A program made the translations under genes and the position numbers. From Antedon mediterranea (lineage: Eukaryota; Echinodermata; Crinoidea; Comatulida; Antedonidae), in contig NC_092671.1 of assembly GCF_964355755.1 (NCBI RefSeq), positions 7,637,001 to 7,701,000 of the forward strand: 64,000 bases of DNA. The letters run 5' to 3'. The notes beneath the pieces are model-generated. The model made no database searches. It worked only from the letters and a program-made list of their open reading frames with translations, and was not told the DNA's origin. Below, piece after piece: positions 23,001 to 38,000 of this stretch (its first letter is position 1; each line of letters starts with the position of its first letter).

Positions 23001-26000
23001 AGTTTGTGCTCGAAATTTGCAGCAGTGCAGCGCACACATTACAGAAGTAAATAAATACTTAATTTTGTGTGCAAAAATGTTACCATTCTGACATAAAAAT
23101 GTACTCACTCGCCAACCAATGAAAAACTTCTTGATAATGCCAACAGCCCAGATACACTTTGCCTCGTAACGCAAACGTTTGTACTCTTTCCGTGCAAGGT
23201 ATCCACGCCATAGAGACGTTATCAAGATACATGACATTCGCATTTTGAGGTACTTTGATTTGGCTTTGTAGCCTTTGTAGTGTGCTGCGATTTGCGTCAC
23301 ACTCGCTCGCATCTTTTGGTATTTCTTACAATCTCGATGTCCTTTGTAAATCTTCTGTATTAGTGTGGCGAGGTAGTGCATGCGATGGTGGCGTCGTTTT
23401 TCTAAGTCAAAGAGCTGTAAGACAGACAGATTATTAATTGTTATAATAAATTGTATTCCACATGTTTGAAATGTATATTATTATTCGCTTACTGTACTTA
23501 CTATATACCATATTAAATCATTATAGTAATGACAACATGTTTATTTAAAATTGTAGAAAAAAGGCAATAAATAAACAACTTACTGTTCTTGGATTCCTAA
23601 TGAAAATTTTAGTTCTTCCAAAGGCATACTCCTCCTTCTTGTATCCAAGATGTTTGAAGAGTTGGACCATTCCTTCTCTGGCCGGGCCATTCCAATTCGG
23701 CCAAGTCTTTGGACAAAGCATCTTGTATCGTGAGAGACACAGCTCATACGATTGTCTGAATGCATAGCCTGCCCTCCTTACTCGTACATTCTCCATTAAA
23801 CTATAAGTAGAAAGATATTGTCCAATGGTTACTAGGTTGCGAGACCTTCTTTAATTTGGAGAGATGTTTGTGTTTGGTTGTTAATAAACTTAACCACTTA
23901 AAGCGCACATCTATTTTACTTTCCTCTGTACATAGTTGCATATGGCTTTTGATTTAATATTATAATTATTTTTATAGATTACAATAGTGTACATTAAAAA
24001 TATAATTACCCTAAATATCGGACTTGGTGTCTTACTAGTGCCTCATTAAAATCATTTGGTGCTTTGTCATCATTTGGCTGTTGAAAAAAAATAAATTTAT
24101 TAATTGCAATGTAATATTTAAAAAAAGAACAAATATTTACAAACCAATCAGCTTTATACTTTCAGCAACAAACACATATTGAAACGGGGTAGTTATGAAA
24201 GCTATCACAACTGGTTGGGTATGTATTTACATGTTACTTAAGTTCCTTGGTAGATCTATCAGTTGATACTTATGGATTACGAGTCCAAATGTAATGATGT
24301 TGAATTGCTTGTATACATAAGGACCAAACATAATAGTACACCTATGATCAATATTTTGCAATATTCTAGGGCCTCTTTATTTTTTAGCCATTATATTTAA
24401 TTAAATTGTTTTTAAAATATGTTAATAATATAAGATAAAAATAACATCAATATGATTTTCTGTATTTTTCTGTATCTGGTATATAAATAAGACCCCATTT
24501 ACACTTCAGCTTTTAGCGAGCCCGAAGCCGGCTCGAGGCCGGCTCTGAGCCAAAAGTGCACAAGTGTAAACACTCTGGGAACAACCGAGCCGGCCTCGAG
24601 CCGGCTCAAGTTTGAGCCTAGTCTAGAGTAGGCTTCGGGCTGGCAATTGCGGGCTTCGGGCCGGCACTTCGTATAGTGTAAACACTCTCGGTAATAAAAT
24701 GAACGTTCTAGGTCAACTATAGCTTTAAGTTTACGAAAATTATTGCTGATGAATCGGAAATTCTTCATTGAAATTAAATTGGTGAAGATAGTATACGCCT
24801 TTTTCACGAAACGAAGACATCTTCGATCTATGACAAACAATGCCGTGCAACGAAGCGTAACCAACAGAAATAACATAGCGTTTTCATGGGATTTCAGGAC
24901 ACCATGCGGCGTCTATGCTTATAAACTGTGGTGTTTTTTTCGATGGACTTAAGAAGTGAAAAAAACAATTTTAATTTTTTTTTAATCACACAGTTATATA
25001 GGCTAATCTTTAAAGAACATTTTACAGTACAAATTTTGTCCATACGACTGTCCGTTGAGGAGTTACGAATTTTTAAGTAACTTGTCCTCCGAAAATAGGC
25101 TGAAAACGCTATGTTATTTCTGTTAGTTGCGCTTCGTTGAACGGCATTGTTTGTGTTTTCATCGATCGAAGATGTCTTCCGTTTCGTAAAAAAGGCGTAT
25201 TATCTACTACTATTCTTTAGAAAACGAGACGCAAACATTAAGTAGTAAAGCAATAATACAATTGTTTTGATCCATATTAAATACCGTTATTTGATTCTTT
25301 TTTGATAAAGTTGATAGGCCTAGGCCTAGTGTAGATCGACAACTTTTTAACTTTTTAAGACGCACATAAGCGGATATGACGTGAATGTAGCGAAATCGTA
25401 TCATCGAGCACTCTTCCGCGAGAGCAAGTGTAAACACAATAGTAGGGGCCCGAGGCCGGCTTTTTGGGTAAGTGTAAACACATTGCAGGCTAAAAAGAAA
25501 GCCGGCGTCGGGCCGACTTCGGGCCGGCTAAGAAATCGTCGATGAAGTGTAAATGGGGTCTAATTGTATTTGTGTGTACGAGAGGTTCAAACAGATGAAG
25601 AGCAATGACCATCCGTCATATAGAAGGTGTCCACACAGTGAGGTTCAATACTGTATATATTGAGTTCACTGGGTATTAATTCAAATCCACTACTCACCTT
25701 GATACATCGGATGTAATTAGGATCCTTACATACTAGATTCTTCATTAACTGTGCTATAGAAGACTGAATACAAATATAAATAAATGATAAATAATAAAAC
25801 TATGATAACTAAAATCTGCAATATGTATAAAATCAATTCAATATAACATTTATTCAATAATGGTAAGACAAATAATAAAAGAATAATAAACAATAAGAAA
25901 CAGTAATACAATACAAAAACAAGAAGAGGTAAATAAAAGTTACTACATTGGCCAAGGTTTTCATGATGTATTTAATAGCCTTTCACACTGGGACGCATTT

Positions 26001-29000
26001 GTGTCATCAACCTAGTGTGTGTAAACTTGTTTTGACTGCGTATGGAGAATGTTTATCAATATAAATATAAAAAAAATACATTATACACATGTGCAGGGTT
26101 AAAATAGACTAATGAAACCTATTTTAAAACCATGTGATCAAGTAAGTAAGATTTATTGCTTTCCAAGAACAGAACAATATAGCATAAAATATGAATGAAA
26201 ATACATACGTAGAAGAATACAAATGTTAAACTTGAAATTAAACATGGAAAGCAGGCGATCAAGAGATGGAAAAGCTGACACTTCCAGAGTAAGTAATCTC
26301 ACCTTAAATTGGAACGCAGTCGTTGGTGGTCGTTTCTGTGAATTATGTTTGGGGTTGCCTTCTGGAAAGAGAGTCTTGAGTAATAGATGGTCACACTTGT
26401 ACATTAATTGAGATAGATCACGGAATAACAGATCGTTGTTCTTATCAATGAAACCATTTACACAATAGTTTACCTGAAAAAAACAAAGTATATTCAGGAA
26501 TTATATATAACAAAGTTATTTTGCTAAAATCATAATAAAACAATTACAATATTGCAGCAATAAATACATCTTGAAATAATTCATCTGGTTTTCAAATAAA
26601 TGTTTGAGAATTATTCTTTTCAAACTAGTTTGACAAAAAAAGTGTGATGTGTCCAAATATGGTAGCGGTATTCCCAAATATGGTAGTGGTATGACATCAT
26701 CATGTCCATATATGGGCACATTACATTTTGTTATCATATACAGTTTGATAGTGTAGACAGAGCTTTACAGACATCAGTATGTTGACTTTTGTATTTCAAT
26801 ATCTTATAATTTTAAGGGTAGACTACCATCAGGCTCAAGCTACCATCATCGAGTTTGTATGTGTTTCCTTTTTATCTCTTTATCAATCTGTTTTTCTTTT
26901 CTGATGTTTCTTTATATTTTGATGATAACGATAATGAATAAAAAAAAAGGCAATATTAAGGCAGAGAAGGGCTGATCAATCCCAGTCAAAAATGACTGGT
27001 TGCACTGTTGCTGTTTACATTAAAAAGTCGCTGTTTCGTCAATTAAACAGCACTTGAGAATGTGACCTGAGAGTGTTGGTAGGTTTTACCAACATTTTTA
27101 CCTAGAAAAATTCTCAAAATAAAAACATCTCCTGTGAGAACTTACATTTCCTGCATAATGCTTTAGTCTGAAAGACTCATGGTCGATGGTCTTGTCTGAT
27201 TTGCACTTTGACCTACTCTCGTAATGAGGATGTTTTATGATTGACTTTGTGGTATTCATCTTGTTTAAGAATGTGCTGTCTGAGACATCACCAGGGCGCA
27301 GGCACTCCTCATCCAGCATGGACAGGATTCCTACATTACTCTGCAGTAAAAATAATGTATAATATAAATTATTTTTCATTTAAAATGAAAAATTACAATC
27401 TATTCTAAATCAAGATTTTTTATACTCGGATTGCCTCACATCATTAAAATAGGACTTTATGCCATTGATTTGCTTAAAAGTGAAATATGTATATAATGTT
27501 TAAGGTTACCTTTTCAATTAGATCACATATTGCAATGTTATTAAAGAATTCAATGTTGGTCCATTCAATGCCTTCCACAATGTACTCTTCTTGTTCCTCC
27601 TTTAGCGTCAACTCAATGAAGATTTGTTGAAGCTTCTCATTGCAATAATTGATTATGAACTGTTCAAAGCCGTTTCCCTAAAGAAAAACAGTTGTTTATG
27701 TTAATTCATAAGAGATGCATCCAAGATGAAAAACTAAAACCATACAAATTAGCAATTTGCCCACTACACTTAAAACCCAGAATAATATTTTACCATGGTG
27801 TTCTACTGTATAACATAGGTTGGTGACCAATGTAAGTAAAAGTGTTTGCAGAACATGGAGGAGCTAACTGAACATGCAACAAAACTAACCTCAAATATTT
27901 CAAATCCATAGATGTCCAGAACACCCATGACTTTCCTTCCTGAACCATCACGAACCTGATGAAAGAAGATGAAAATATTTAAAATACTATTATTATTTTA
28001 TACATATCTTTTGTAAAGGTAAAGATATTCATTATCGTCCTCCTCATAATTAATTGGAAACAAAGGAAATTCGGAAAGAGATACTTTTTTCCCCACACAA
28101 ATTGTTCTCAATGCACTGTACATTCAGTCAAATTATGAGTAGTGCAAAACATTCAACTTTAAACAAGTCATACATATGATGGATATAACTGGTTGGTTTG
28201 TTTCAAAATTGAAATCGCAAAATTCATTGAATGGACAGAAAAAGAAACTGCTATATATGTGTGGGAATTTTTGGTTTGGTGTCTATAGTGCTTACAAGTT
28301 ACATGAGAGATTTAGGTTCAAATCCTTTTGAATCCTAAAATCTCTATCACATGCCAACACAATTACTAGCATGCAATAAGACTTTGACTAGACTTAGCTA
28401 GCCTTGGTTGACATAAGTGAAAAAAAAAAGCCAAGCGTGCTACCAAAGAATAAAGGTAAGTGTTCACAACCAGGAAATAATCATTTTTAAAAATTGCAAA
28501 TGTGGTTCTTCATTAATGATTACAAAATAATTCTATAATTGATGGCCAATTATGGCAATATAGAATCCTTTTTCGAACATAGATTAAGGGACTTGCTTAA
28601 GCTATGTCCCCACATCATGTTATATCACTACCATTGGCCATATCACGACCATATTTGGGCATATCACACTTTTTTTTCCCAAACTAGTTTGATAGTGTAT
28701 ACAGAGCTTCGGACCTTGGAACAATAACTAAAAGTACATGGTTGATGGTGATAATGTGATGGACTTCAGGCATCTACAATACATGCATTTAAGTGTGATT
28801 TTGGGGGGATACAGTAGGTCAAAGGTGAAATAACCCATAGTTAAACAAGGTGAAAGGTCATTGTTGTGAATATATATTTATGTATGTGTGTATACCTTCT
28901 TTCTTGTATAAGACTGACAGGTAAAAAGATATATAAGGAAAAGTATTACAATAATGATAAATATTGTTTGAAGGTTTGCATGGCGAAATCAAATGTTGAT

Positions 29001-32000
29001 AGAAATTTTCTACACCACGTATATTAGTTCTGAAAAGAACTGTTGAGTTTCTCTCTCAACAGTTCTTTTCAGAACTAATATATTTGGGTACCGCAACATT
29101 TATATCAAAAATGATAAATGTATGATACCTAATACAGTAGAATATATATATGTAAATTTACGTAAGGGTAAAATTCTAAAATAATAATGTATGTATCTTA
29201 AACCAATCATGCATTTGTATTTAACTATTTATATTATGATATCTGTTTATCAGACTAAATCCTTGTAAAATAAAAATTTTTTACCAAATTGTAATAAAAT
29301 TAATTTATAGTGTAAGAAGCAAACACCATAACATATTAAATAGTAGATATATCTTATCTATTTAATAAAATATAAGTAAATAAATTATTATTAGATTCTT
29401 CCACCATTTAATATATACGTGCATACAATATGTTTCCATAGTTACATAACTTTTTCAAATGTTTTGCTGTAAAGATTTTAATTATATAACCTTATATATT
29501 ATATTCATAGAATTATATATATTTATTATTTTTTTATATATTATTATACATCCCAAATATTAATATGTTTTATTTTACCAAAGCAATATAATATTGAACT
29601 ATCATTATGTATTATAACACACCTGAGTGTATCCTTGCAATTTGATTGGTTAATTATGCATCATATGTCATTCGGTATTAGTTCTAACCTATTTATTCTC
29701 AAATTCTCTTAATTATTATTAATGTTGTTATTGTTATACGTTAATAGGCATAGAGAAATTCTAAACCGCCAAGTTGATATACTGGAAACTTCTATTGTTA
29801 TATATACTGTTATATATAATATATAATTACTATGTTTATTACAATACAACTAAAAATACTAGTATTTTCATTACAAATTGTTTTATAATAATGGGTTGTT
29901 ATATATATTATATATATTTGTTTGTATAATATTAAAGCACCAGATTAGAGTACCAAATTAGAGTATTTTTGTAATACCGGTACCTTATTTTTTGCATTGT
30001 CTTTGGATTCCTGTGTTTAAAATAAATAAATTAATCAATGATTACTACTAAACTTGATTCTTTACAAGGTTACAACAAGTGGGGTTAATATTAAAGTTTG
30101 CTTGAAACACAATAAACGATACAGAAAATATAATTAAACAAGTTAAAAACTTATAAGATATAGTACAGACTAGATAAACAAATAAAAACTGAGTAAGTTC
30201 AAGACTGGTTAGTATAACGAACGATAATGACACTTTCAATGACTGTAAGATGATCGGCACATACGATTGGTAGTATGTAGATGAAATTACATATCTTTAA
30301 AAGTATAGACTAAAATTTATAAAGGAAAATGGGCATTTTAAACAGGTATTGAAAAATCTACAAATGAACTCAACAGATTTCAATTGGGACACAAGATGAG
30401 AAAGGGAAGACGAAATGGGAAATATATACAGTATGTACAGTATGTTAATAATAATCCACCAGTAATTCTTTAAAGCTCTGTCTACACTATCAAAATTTAT
30501 GTGACAAAAAAATGTGATGTGCCCATATATGGACATGATGATGTCATATCACTACCATATTTAAGCATATCACTACCATATTTGGGTACATCACACTTTT
30601 TTGTCAAACTTGTTTGATAGTGTAGACAGAGCTTAAGAAATGAATAACAATTATTTAGTAAATCACAAATTTCTTATTTTAAAAGCTATAAAGTCTTACA
30701 AATTTTATTTTACAATTTGATTATTATTGTCGTCTGAAAATTATGACGTTTATATAACTCATAAACATTTATTCTTTGTTTAGGTATAATAATATGTACC
30801 AGTATTTTTATAATGGACATATATGGCAACAGCACTCAAGTACAAACAAGGGTTGTAATGAAATCTTCAACAATTTCATAAGCTCTGCTATGCTTGTATT
30901 TCCAACTGGAGTACTCAAATTGAGGTTGTGTTGTAGTTGTTAGGTTGAACAGTAAAAATTGTTGTTGTCAATACATAAATGTAATAAAATTAACATTAGC
31001 TTTTACAAACAAGAAATTTGCCATCTACTAAATAAGCTAAAACTAATCTGTTTGATAATATTAGTATCAACAATATATGTTAGGATGATAGATAATTACT
31101 ACATAAAGAAAGAATTAGTTATTTGGAAACATCTAAAAATGATATACAGACACACAAAAATATACACAAGTAAAATATTAACACAACATTGTGCTATGCA
31201 AACTCTCACCTCCTATTTTGTAGCCAAGAAAATCCAGCATGAAAAGAATTAAAACATAAAAACAATAAAAACCATAAAAAGAAATCCGCAATTAAGAAAT
31301 TAAGTAAAATGTTAAACAACCATATTTTAATATTCCTTTTTTAAAAATTTATTTAAATAACTTTTTCATTTATTTTTGGCAAAACAGAGAATTTCCAATT
31401 GAATGTAAAAAACATTGAAAGTTTTAAAAAACCATACTAATCCATTATACTCCCAATAGCCTATTAAATATAAAGATGTATTTTTTCTCAATGAAAATGA
31501 CAAAAAACAATGCAACTCAAAGCCTCATGGTCAAAGTAAGCTCAATTTAATTTTTATGACTTTATTTTTGCAATTTTCAAGAGGTAATACATCTTTAAAA
31601 TGTACATAAATAATTTATCACTATATATAAAAGAAAAAATTATTCCCAATTTTAATATTATAAGTATAGTTCATACATTTTGTTGCATGAAAAAATGTCT
31701 CCAGCAGGATTTGAACCAGTATTGTGTAATTGACAGGCTAAGCTTCATACATTACTTTCAATGATTTGAAAACCACAGAGACATTGTTTTATACAACAAA
31801 CGCTAGTTTATACATACCCGTATACTGCTGTTGATCGTTTTGATGGCCCAAGTAAAGAGTCGGTCGTAGATAGCCTTACAGAGGGCATCACGGGCATACG
31901 ATGCTTGCGATGGCGTTAACGTTGTTGTAACCTTCTCACCCTTCTGTCCGATAGTCCGTTTAGTTAATGCATGAATCATGTCCTGTTGCGAGCATTCCAG

Positions 32001-35000
32001 CTGATCACAAACATCTAAAAGTTCTAAAAGACATCAATTACAATTCAGTATAAAAATGAGATACATGCAAATGAAAACCAAATGACAATCATATGTAGTA
32101 CATGATGTATTTCTTATACTTTCCATAATATAGAATTCTAGTTTTATAAATCAAATTCAACTCCAAAATCAACTTTAAACCTATAATCATGATCATATTC
32201 ATTACCACTGCAGTGTTACATCAAGGCAACCTAACAACAGAACACTGAGCTCGCCTTGCCAAGATAGGAACTCTTAACAGTCATTTGATCTTATGTCTGT
32301 TGTAAAATACCACCAGTACGGTACTATGTACATATTCTATGTGACACACAGTGCCTGTTAAGGGGTGTGGAACTGATCGTGTTATAGCAACAGATAAACC
32401 CTTTGATCTCCGGAGCTCAGCAGCTTGTTGATAGATTTCCTTGGTTATATATTCTGAAATCATCTTGCAGAACCTTTATACCATTTTTGTTATTGTCACC
32501 TTTAACCAGTTATCTCACTGAAGGCAGTAAAGGACATTCAGAATTGATATAGCTACATTAAAAAATTGTAACTTACCATTTTCTCGTTGAATTTTGACTC
32601 CATCTGTTCCATTCATTGTATTGAAGCTGTTAAATTCAACATTACCAAGCTTCAATATACTACCTAAAAGTTTATAAACTGAAAGAATTTCCTCATCTGT
32701 AAAACCAAGAACTTGCATTGCTTTCTGTAGATAAATTATATACAAAACAGTTAGCAATTTGTGCATTTAAGGGTACTATTGACATTGGAGATGTTTCATT
32801 CATCAGTGTTCATAATGTGTACTAGACAGTCTTTAACAAAAGATGCAGAACTAGAAATAGAAGTATTTTACTATATTACATATACACTGTATTGTAATAT
32901 TTGAAATAAATTTGATGGTTCACATTGGAGAAATCATGTATAGCTATATATGTTTGATGAATCAGTGTTCTAATGTGTACCAGACAGTCTTATAAAAATA
33001 TGCAGACCTACTGTAGAAGTATTTAACTATATTACAAATTGACTGTATACTTTATTAGAATTTAAGTTGATAACACTTGCAAACAAATTATAAATAATTC
33101 TTGTGTGGGACTCAAACCAACAACCTCCAGGTCACTAGCCTGGGGTTCATACCTAGACCACCGATCTGACGTTGAGGGCTAGGGGCCAAGGAAGTAGCGA
33201 GTACACCAACAATGTTTCTTACACACGTAAGGGCACCTGAATATCAACTGGTATTATTCTGTCCAGATGGAAGGGTTACTTTCTAACCTGTGTGACTGCT
33301 AACTGCTCTTTGTCATTGATGTTGTCTATTTGTTGCGTTCCACTCTGATTCAAATAATGGTAATCATTTGGATTTCTGGTCAAATCTAACTCATCTGTGG
33401 ACAAATATTAATACCATAAGCATTAAAAAAACGTGGTACTGAATGTTGGCCTTAACTATAATGCTTGGTACCCATCAGGCTTCCTCTACCACTCCAAACG
33501 TTATATACAGGTTTGTTACTGTTAAATAATTCATAAATACATATGCCATTGCTGCAGAGTGTAGTTCTTTTATGGTTAGTTTCGGTTACGTGTGCACATT
33601 TTGTTTAATACCACACAAAAGAACCAGAGAATTAGGATATATATATTTATATATATTTATATATATATTTCAATTAAAAACTCAATGAAGGTTTGTATTG
33701 TATTTAAGTTGAACAAAAGAATAATTGGATTTGAAATCAATTTAATTATTAAATATTTTAGATTAAATATATTAGAGATTGAAGAAAATTAACCAACATA
33801 CCATCCAAAAAGGAAAGCAACAAAAGAAAATAAGAACTTAGACAGTAAAAAACGAAAATAATAATAATAAAAAGAAAATAAAGTATCAATCATAAACATA
33901 ATATTAATAATGACTAATTTTACATTTCAAATTTCACAAGTTTTCAAGTTTGAATCTCAGTTAGGTGGCTTTTTCTCATTATCCCAGATCAGTATATCAG
34001 AAGGCAGTTTAGATTTTTAATCAATTTGATCTTCTTAATTCACTTTTTTGAATTGTGGATGCTGGACCCAAAACAAGTATAATGAACAAACAGCAATTTA
34101 TTTTAAATGAGCATTTTAAAAAAGGTTGTAGTTGTATATTTCAACCTTTCCAACCCTCTGAATAATAGCAGAAAACATAAACAAATACAGACTGACTATT
34201 ATTAAAAACTAAACAATATCTACATCATTTCAGTAACTAATGATAATTAATAGCAGAACACAATCAAAAAGGGTACTAATCAGCTATTGTCAAATAATGA
34301 TGGTGAAATCTTTATTGTACTGTATAAGCATGTTAAAAGTGACGTAAGATTTTAACTTTTATATATTAAATAACACAATATTGTATTAGTACATATATTG
34401 TGCTATCTAAGATAACACAGTAGACAGGCCTTCTGTCTTAAGGCATAGTGCGAACACACACACCTAATACACACAGAGAAAAGGCGATTGAGGTAAACTT
34501 CTACACACCAAGATATGACAAACAGTACAACTCTGAATGCGTTGAGTACCATTTAAAGCACACCTGTCATTTTTAAAGGACTAGGCATAAGTAGGCCTCT
34601 AACATTTCTAGAATTTTGAAGCAAGCCAATGACTACAGTATCAATCCACCAAGTGTCACATTAACACCACTTCTTTTATAGCCTATTTAAATAAAATTTC
34701 ATTTACATTGTCTACACACTATTGATTTATTTCAAAGCCTTCTGTTAAATTTCATATATCTAAAAATAACTCAACTTATTACAGTTTAAATATGGCAATA
34801 TCTGCTACAGCATTTAACAAAAAACTATTCTATGATGTGGATTCAAATACTACATTATGAAATTATAATTAAAAAGCATAACAGTATTAAGGCGTATTGT
34901 GACTAAACCTATGATTACATCTTGACGGAAGCTCGGAAGACAAAGAGCAGAAAAAAGCTTAATAACCAAACAAAAGATACTGATATTTTGTTAATACACA

Positions 35001-38000
35001 ACTATAGCGTACGCTTTGTAATTTTCCAATCTATTTTAATTCAAGCATTTGAATCTGAGCTAGAGTATTCTGACATCGATTTTGAGTCAATTTGAAAAAT
35101 ACACATTCATTTAACTGATTTACTGTCAAGTTAAATCTAATTCAAATATAAATATTTGATAATGAACACTATAATTAGGCGTGTGTATGCTACAAATTGG
35201 GCGTGGCCACTTATTATACATGGTGACAATCCTATAATGAGTGTAAAATTTAAAAGTTTACGAAGCAATATGAATTATTGTGAAAAGTATGTTATGAATG
35301 TGTTATATATTATGAGTTAATTAATAAAAGAAAAATGTAGACAAAACCACAAATAATACTAATGTTAACAGAAAATGAACAATCTTCTATTAATGTATTT
35401 TGAAAATCGTTATGTAGCAAATAAAATGGAACAATAAAGCACACATCTTAAATAGAGCCAAGTAATCATGAGGTTGGAATTATGAAATAATAGTAGTACA
35501 GTATAAGTAGTTTCATTTTTCTTTACCTCTATATAAGAATAAAACATGTTTATATCACAAGAAAATTTATAAAAGCCCCATTTTTTTATAGAAAAGCAGT
35601 AAAATAAACCACACAGCAAAATAAATCAAATTATATAGGTAAGTAACTGCAATTGAAATCAAACATAGAAACAAAATAAAGATTTGATGTATATTTTCAA
35701 ACCCTGCAAATTTAGTACCAAATCATATTTAAAGAATGTAGAAAATGTGTGAAGACGAAGTGATTGACTGCTTTTGCGTGCTATAGCAGCAGATATGAAT
35801 TACAGTGGACTAATATCTCTTCATTAAAATTGTTTGAGCCGACTAGCCCATGATAGCAATCAATGTAAAAAAAGAAAAATAGCAGAAAATGGATCCCAGC
35901 TGACACACTTGACTGGTATGTTGTACTTACCCTCTGAAGAAAGGACAAGTGTACAATGAAAGAGAAAATAGACAAAAGGGATGGTCATAAAATATATTCC
36001 TCAATCACTCAGAACACAAAACAGATGCATGTCTGACTTTGCAATGCATAATTATGGATTTTTAGGAAAGAAAATGGTTTATAAATTTGGAAATAAGAGA
36101 GAGGTATAAAATAAATTAGTATAAACATGTGACGGATGTTTATCTATTTAAGATGCAGTGTATTTTAACATTTCAACATGGTTTGAAAGTTAGTGATGGT
36201 AGAGTACAGTATTTAATATACATTTGACAGTTAAACTCTTTTCCATTAAAATCTTATATATTGTAATGAAGAATCGCTTTTAAACATCCTTGCATCATAG
36301 CAAGATATCATCAAAGAAAAGTATTATGACATCATCAATGCCAATTAGTCAGACATAATTATTATAAATACAATCACATTTTTTATTAATTAAAACCTTC
36401 ACAAAATAAAGAAAACCAGGTTGATTAATCATCATATTCATGAAAAATAAAGTAAAACACATTTATCATAATACATATCTTTCTAGAAGTTGTTTAATGA
36501 GAAACAGACAAGAATAAATTATTATGGAATTAATTAAATATTATTATCTACATAATGTCTGACCTAAATGTAGTTAATCAGTCACCCAACTAATTTGCAT
36601 ATTGAGTCATACTTACTCATCAAAACATCTGGGGCACCTGCCAGCAATTGATAGAAGATGTGAAAGTTCCTTTCTCCTGGAGCTTGTGTTACCACTCTGG
36701 ACTTCTCTAGTAAATCTTCAAAACAGATGAATTGACAATAAGTTGGTTTATATAATAATAATAATAATAATATTTCAGTATGCGATTATATTTTTGTCCA
36801 ACAGTAACTTTTTAATCAATTACATGATGGATAAACTATATCATACTTAAAAGTCTCATTTTAGGCTTAAAGAGTGGAGTAGAAACAGTATTACCGGTAA
36901 ACCTAGCACCTTTGGATTTGAAGGCAAGGACATTAAAGAGGGTTTAATGCACCACAAAGACAGATGGTGGGGTACCAATTTGTTTTCATATTAAGATAGT
37001 TAAATATAATAAGACTTAAAATCAGTTTCACTATCTTAATGCACATAATATTAAAAAGTGAGTATTCACAACATATCTTTTATGACTCACTCATCAATGT
37101 TTTCTTACGCATTGTCAATGATACCAGGAAATCGGAACAAACTCTATTCATGTACAAACATATATTCCCATTGTACGTGCAAGATTTGCGTACGAATATG
37201 CAACGGTTTGATGCTTCCTGGTGCTAGTATTTATATACAGTATTACATTAAAGGGACACTTTCAAGAACAAACAATGAGTCCCCTTCATAGGTGTGACCT
37301 AGAATAGATTTCCCCTCACATAATTCATGGGAAAGTATCCCCTTAATATGGGTATCCCAAAAAGAGGGGTTCATTTTGTTTGTATTTAGGATACATTTCT
37401 AATAATCTTACAGTTTGTGATAACTCCACCCATTGGGTCTCCTTTAAAGTCAAATTCAATGTCCATATACTTTCCCTGAAAGAAAATAAATATAAAACAC
37501 ACGAGTGAAAATCCATAACTAATTTTCAACTTAATAAAGTCATTTATTTTTTTTTTTTAAATCATGAAAAGCAAACAATAAGAGATTAAGTGATCTTGTA
37601 TTTTATTAATTCAATCCTATTGTAATTAATTCCGTCTTTGAAGTAGTTTGAGTTTAATCTCAAAATGTCTAGTAGGGATAACTTAACCTTGTCTTTAAAC
37701 ATGGAAATTGTATATTTGATACTACATAGTCTTGCAGGCTTAATATCACTCCTTATTTAATCCAATAAAGCCATTTTGAGTGCTTATTTGAAAGTTAAGT
37801 GATTACCCATAAATCAGATGTTAAAGAAGTAGAGGGGCTAAGTCTCAACGCAAGTCTGTCAACGATCCAAGTATTTTTAAGAGAACATTTAACAATGTCA
37901 AAAGAATGTTATTGATTGATCACTTTATTTCAGAATAAATATTCCATACATATAACAAATACAAAACGGAAAATCACACTAAAATAGGACTTTCTCCCAT

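Noticed and set aside
24499-24876. 125-residue minus-strand frame
   Set aside because: Entirely inside the 1070-bp non-autonomous element; composition reflects its GC-rich subterminal repeats.
32281-32463. Minus-strand frame with [20 protein letters not shown], between two myosin exons
   Set aside because: The neighbouring myosin exons join in phase without it and it has no matching motor sequence.
35925-35940. Possible 3-nt microexon (AGG) between a strong polypyrimidine acceptor and GTAAGT in the myosin intron
   Set aside because: Frame-neutral and tempting, but three bases cannot be supported without transcript data, and the exon 7-8 join already matches the family.
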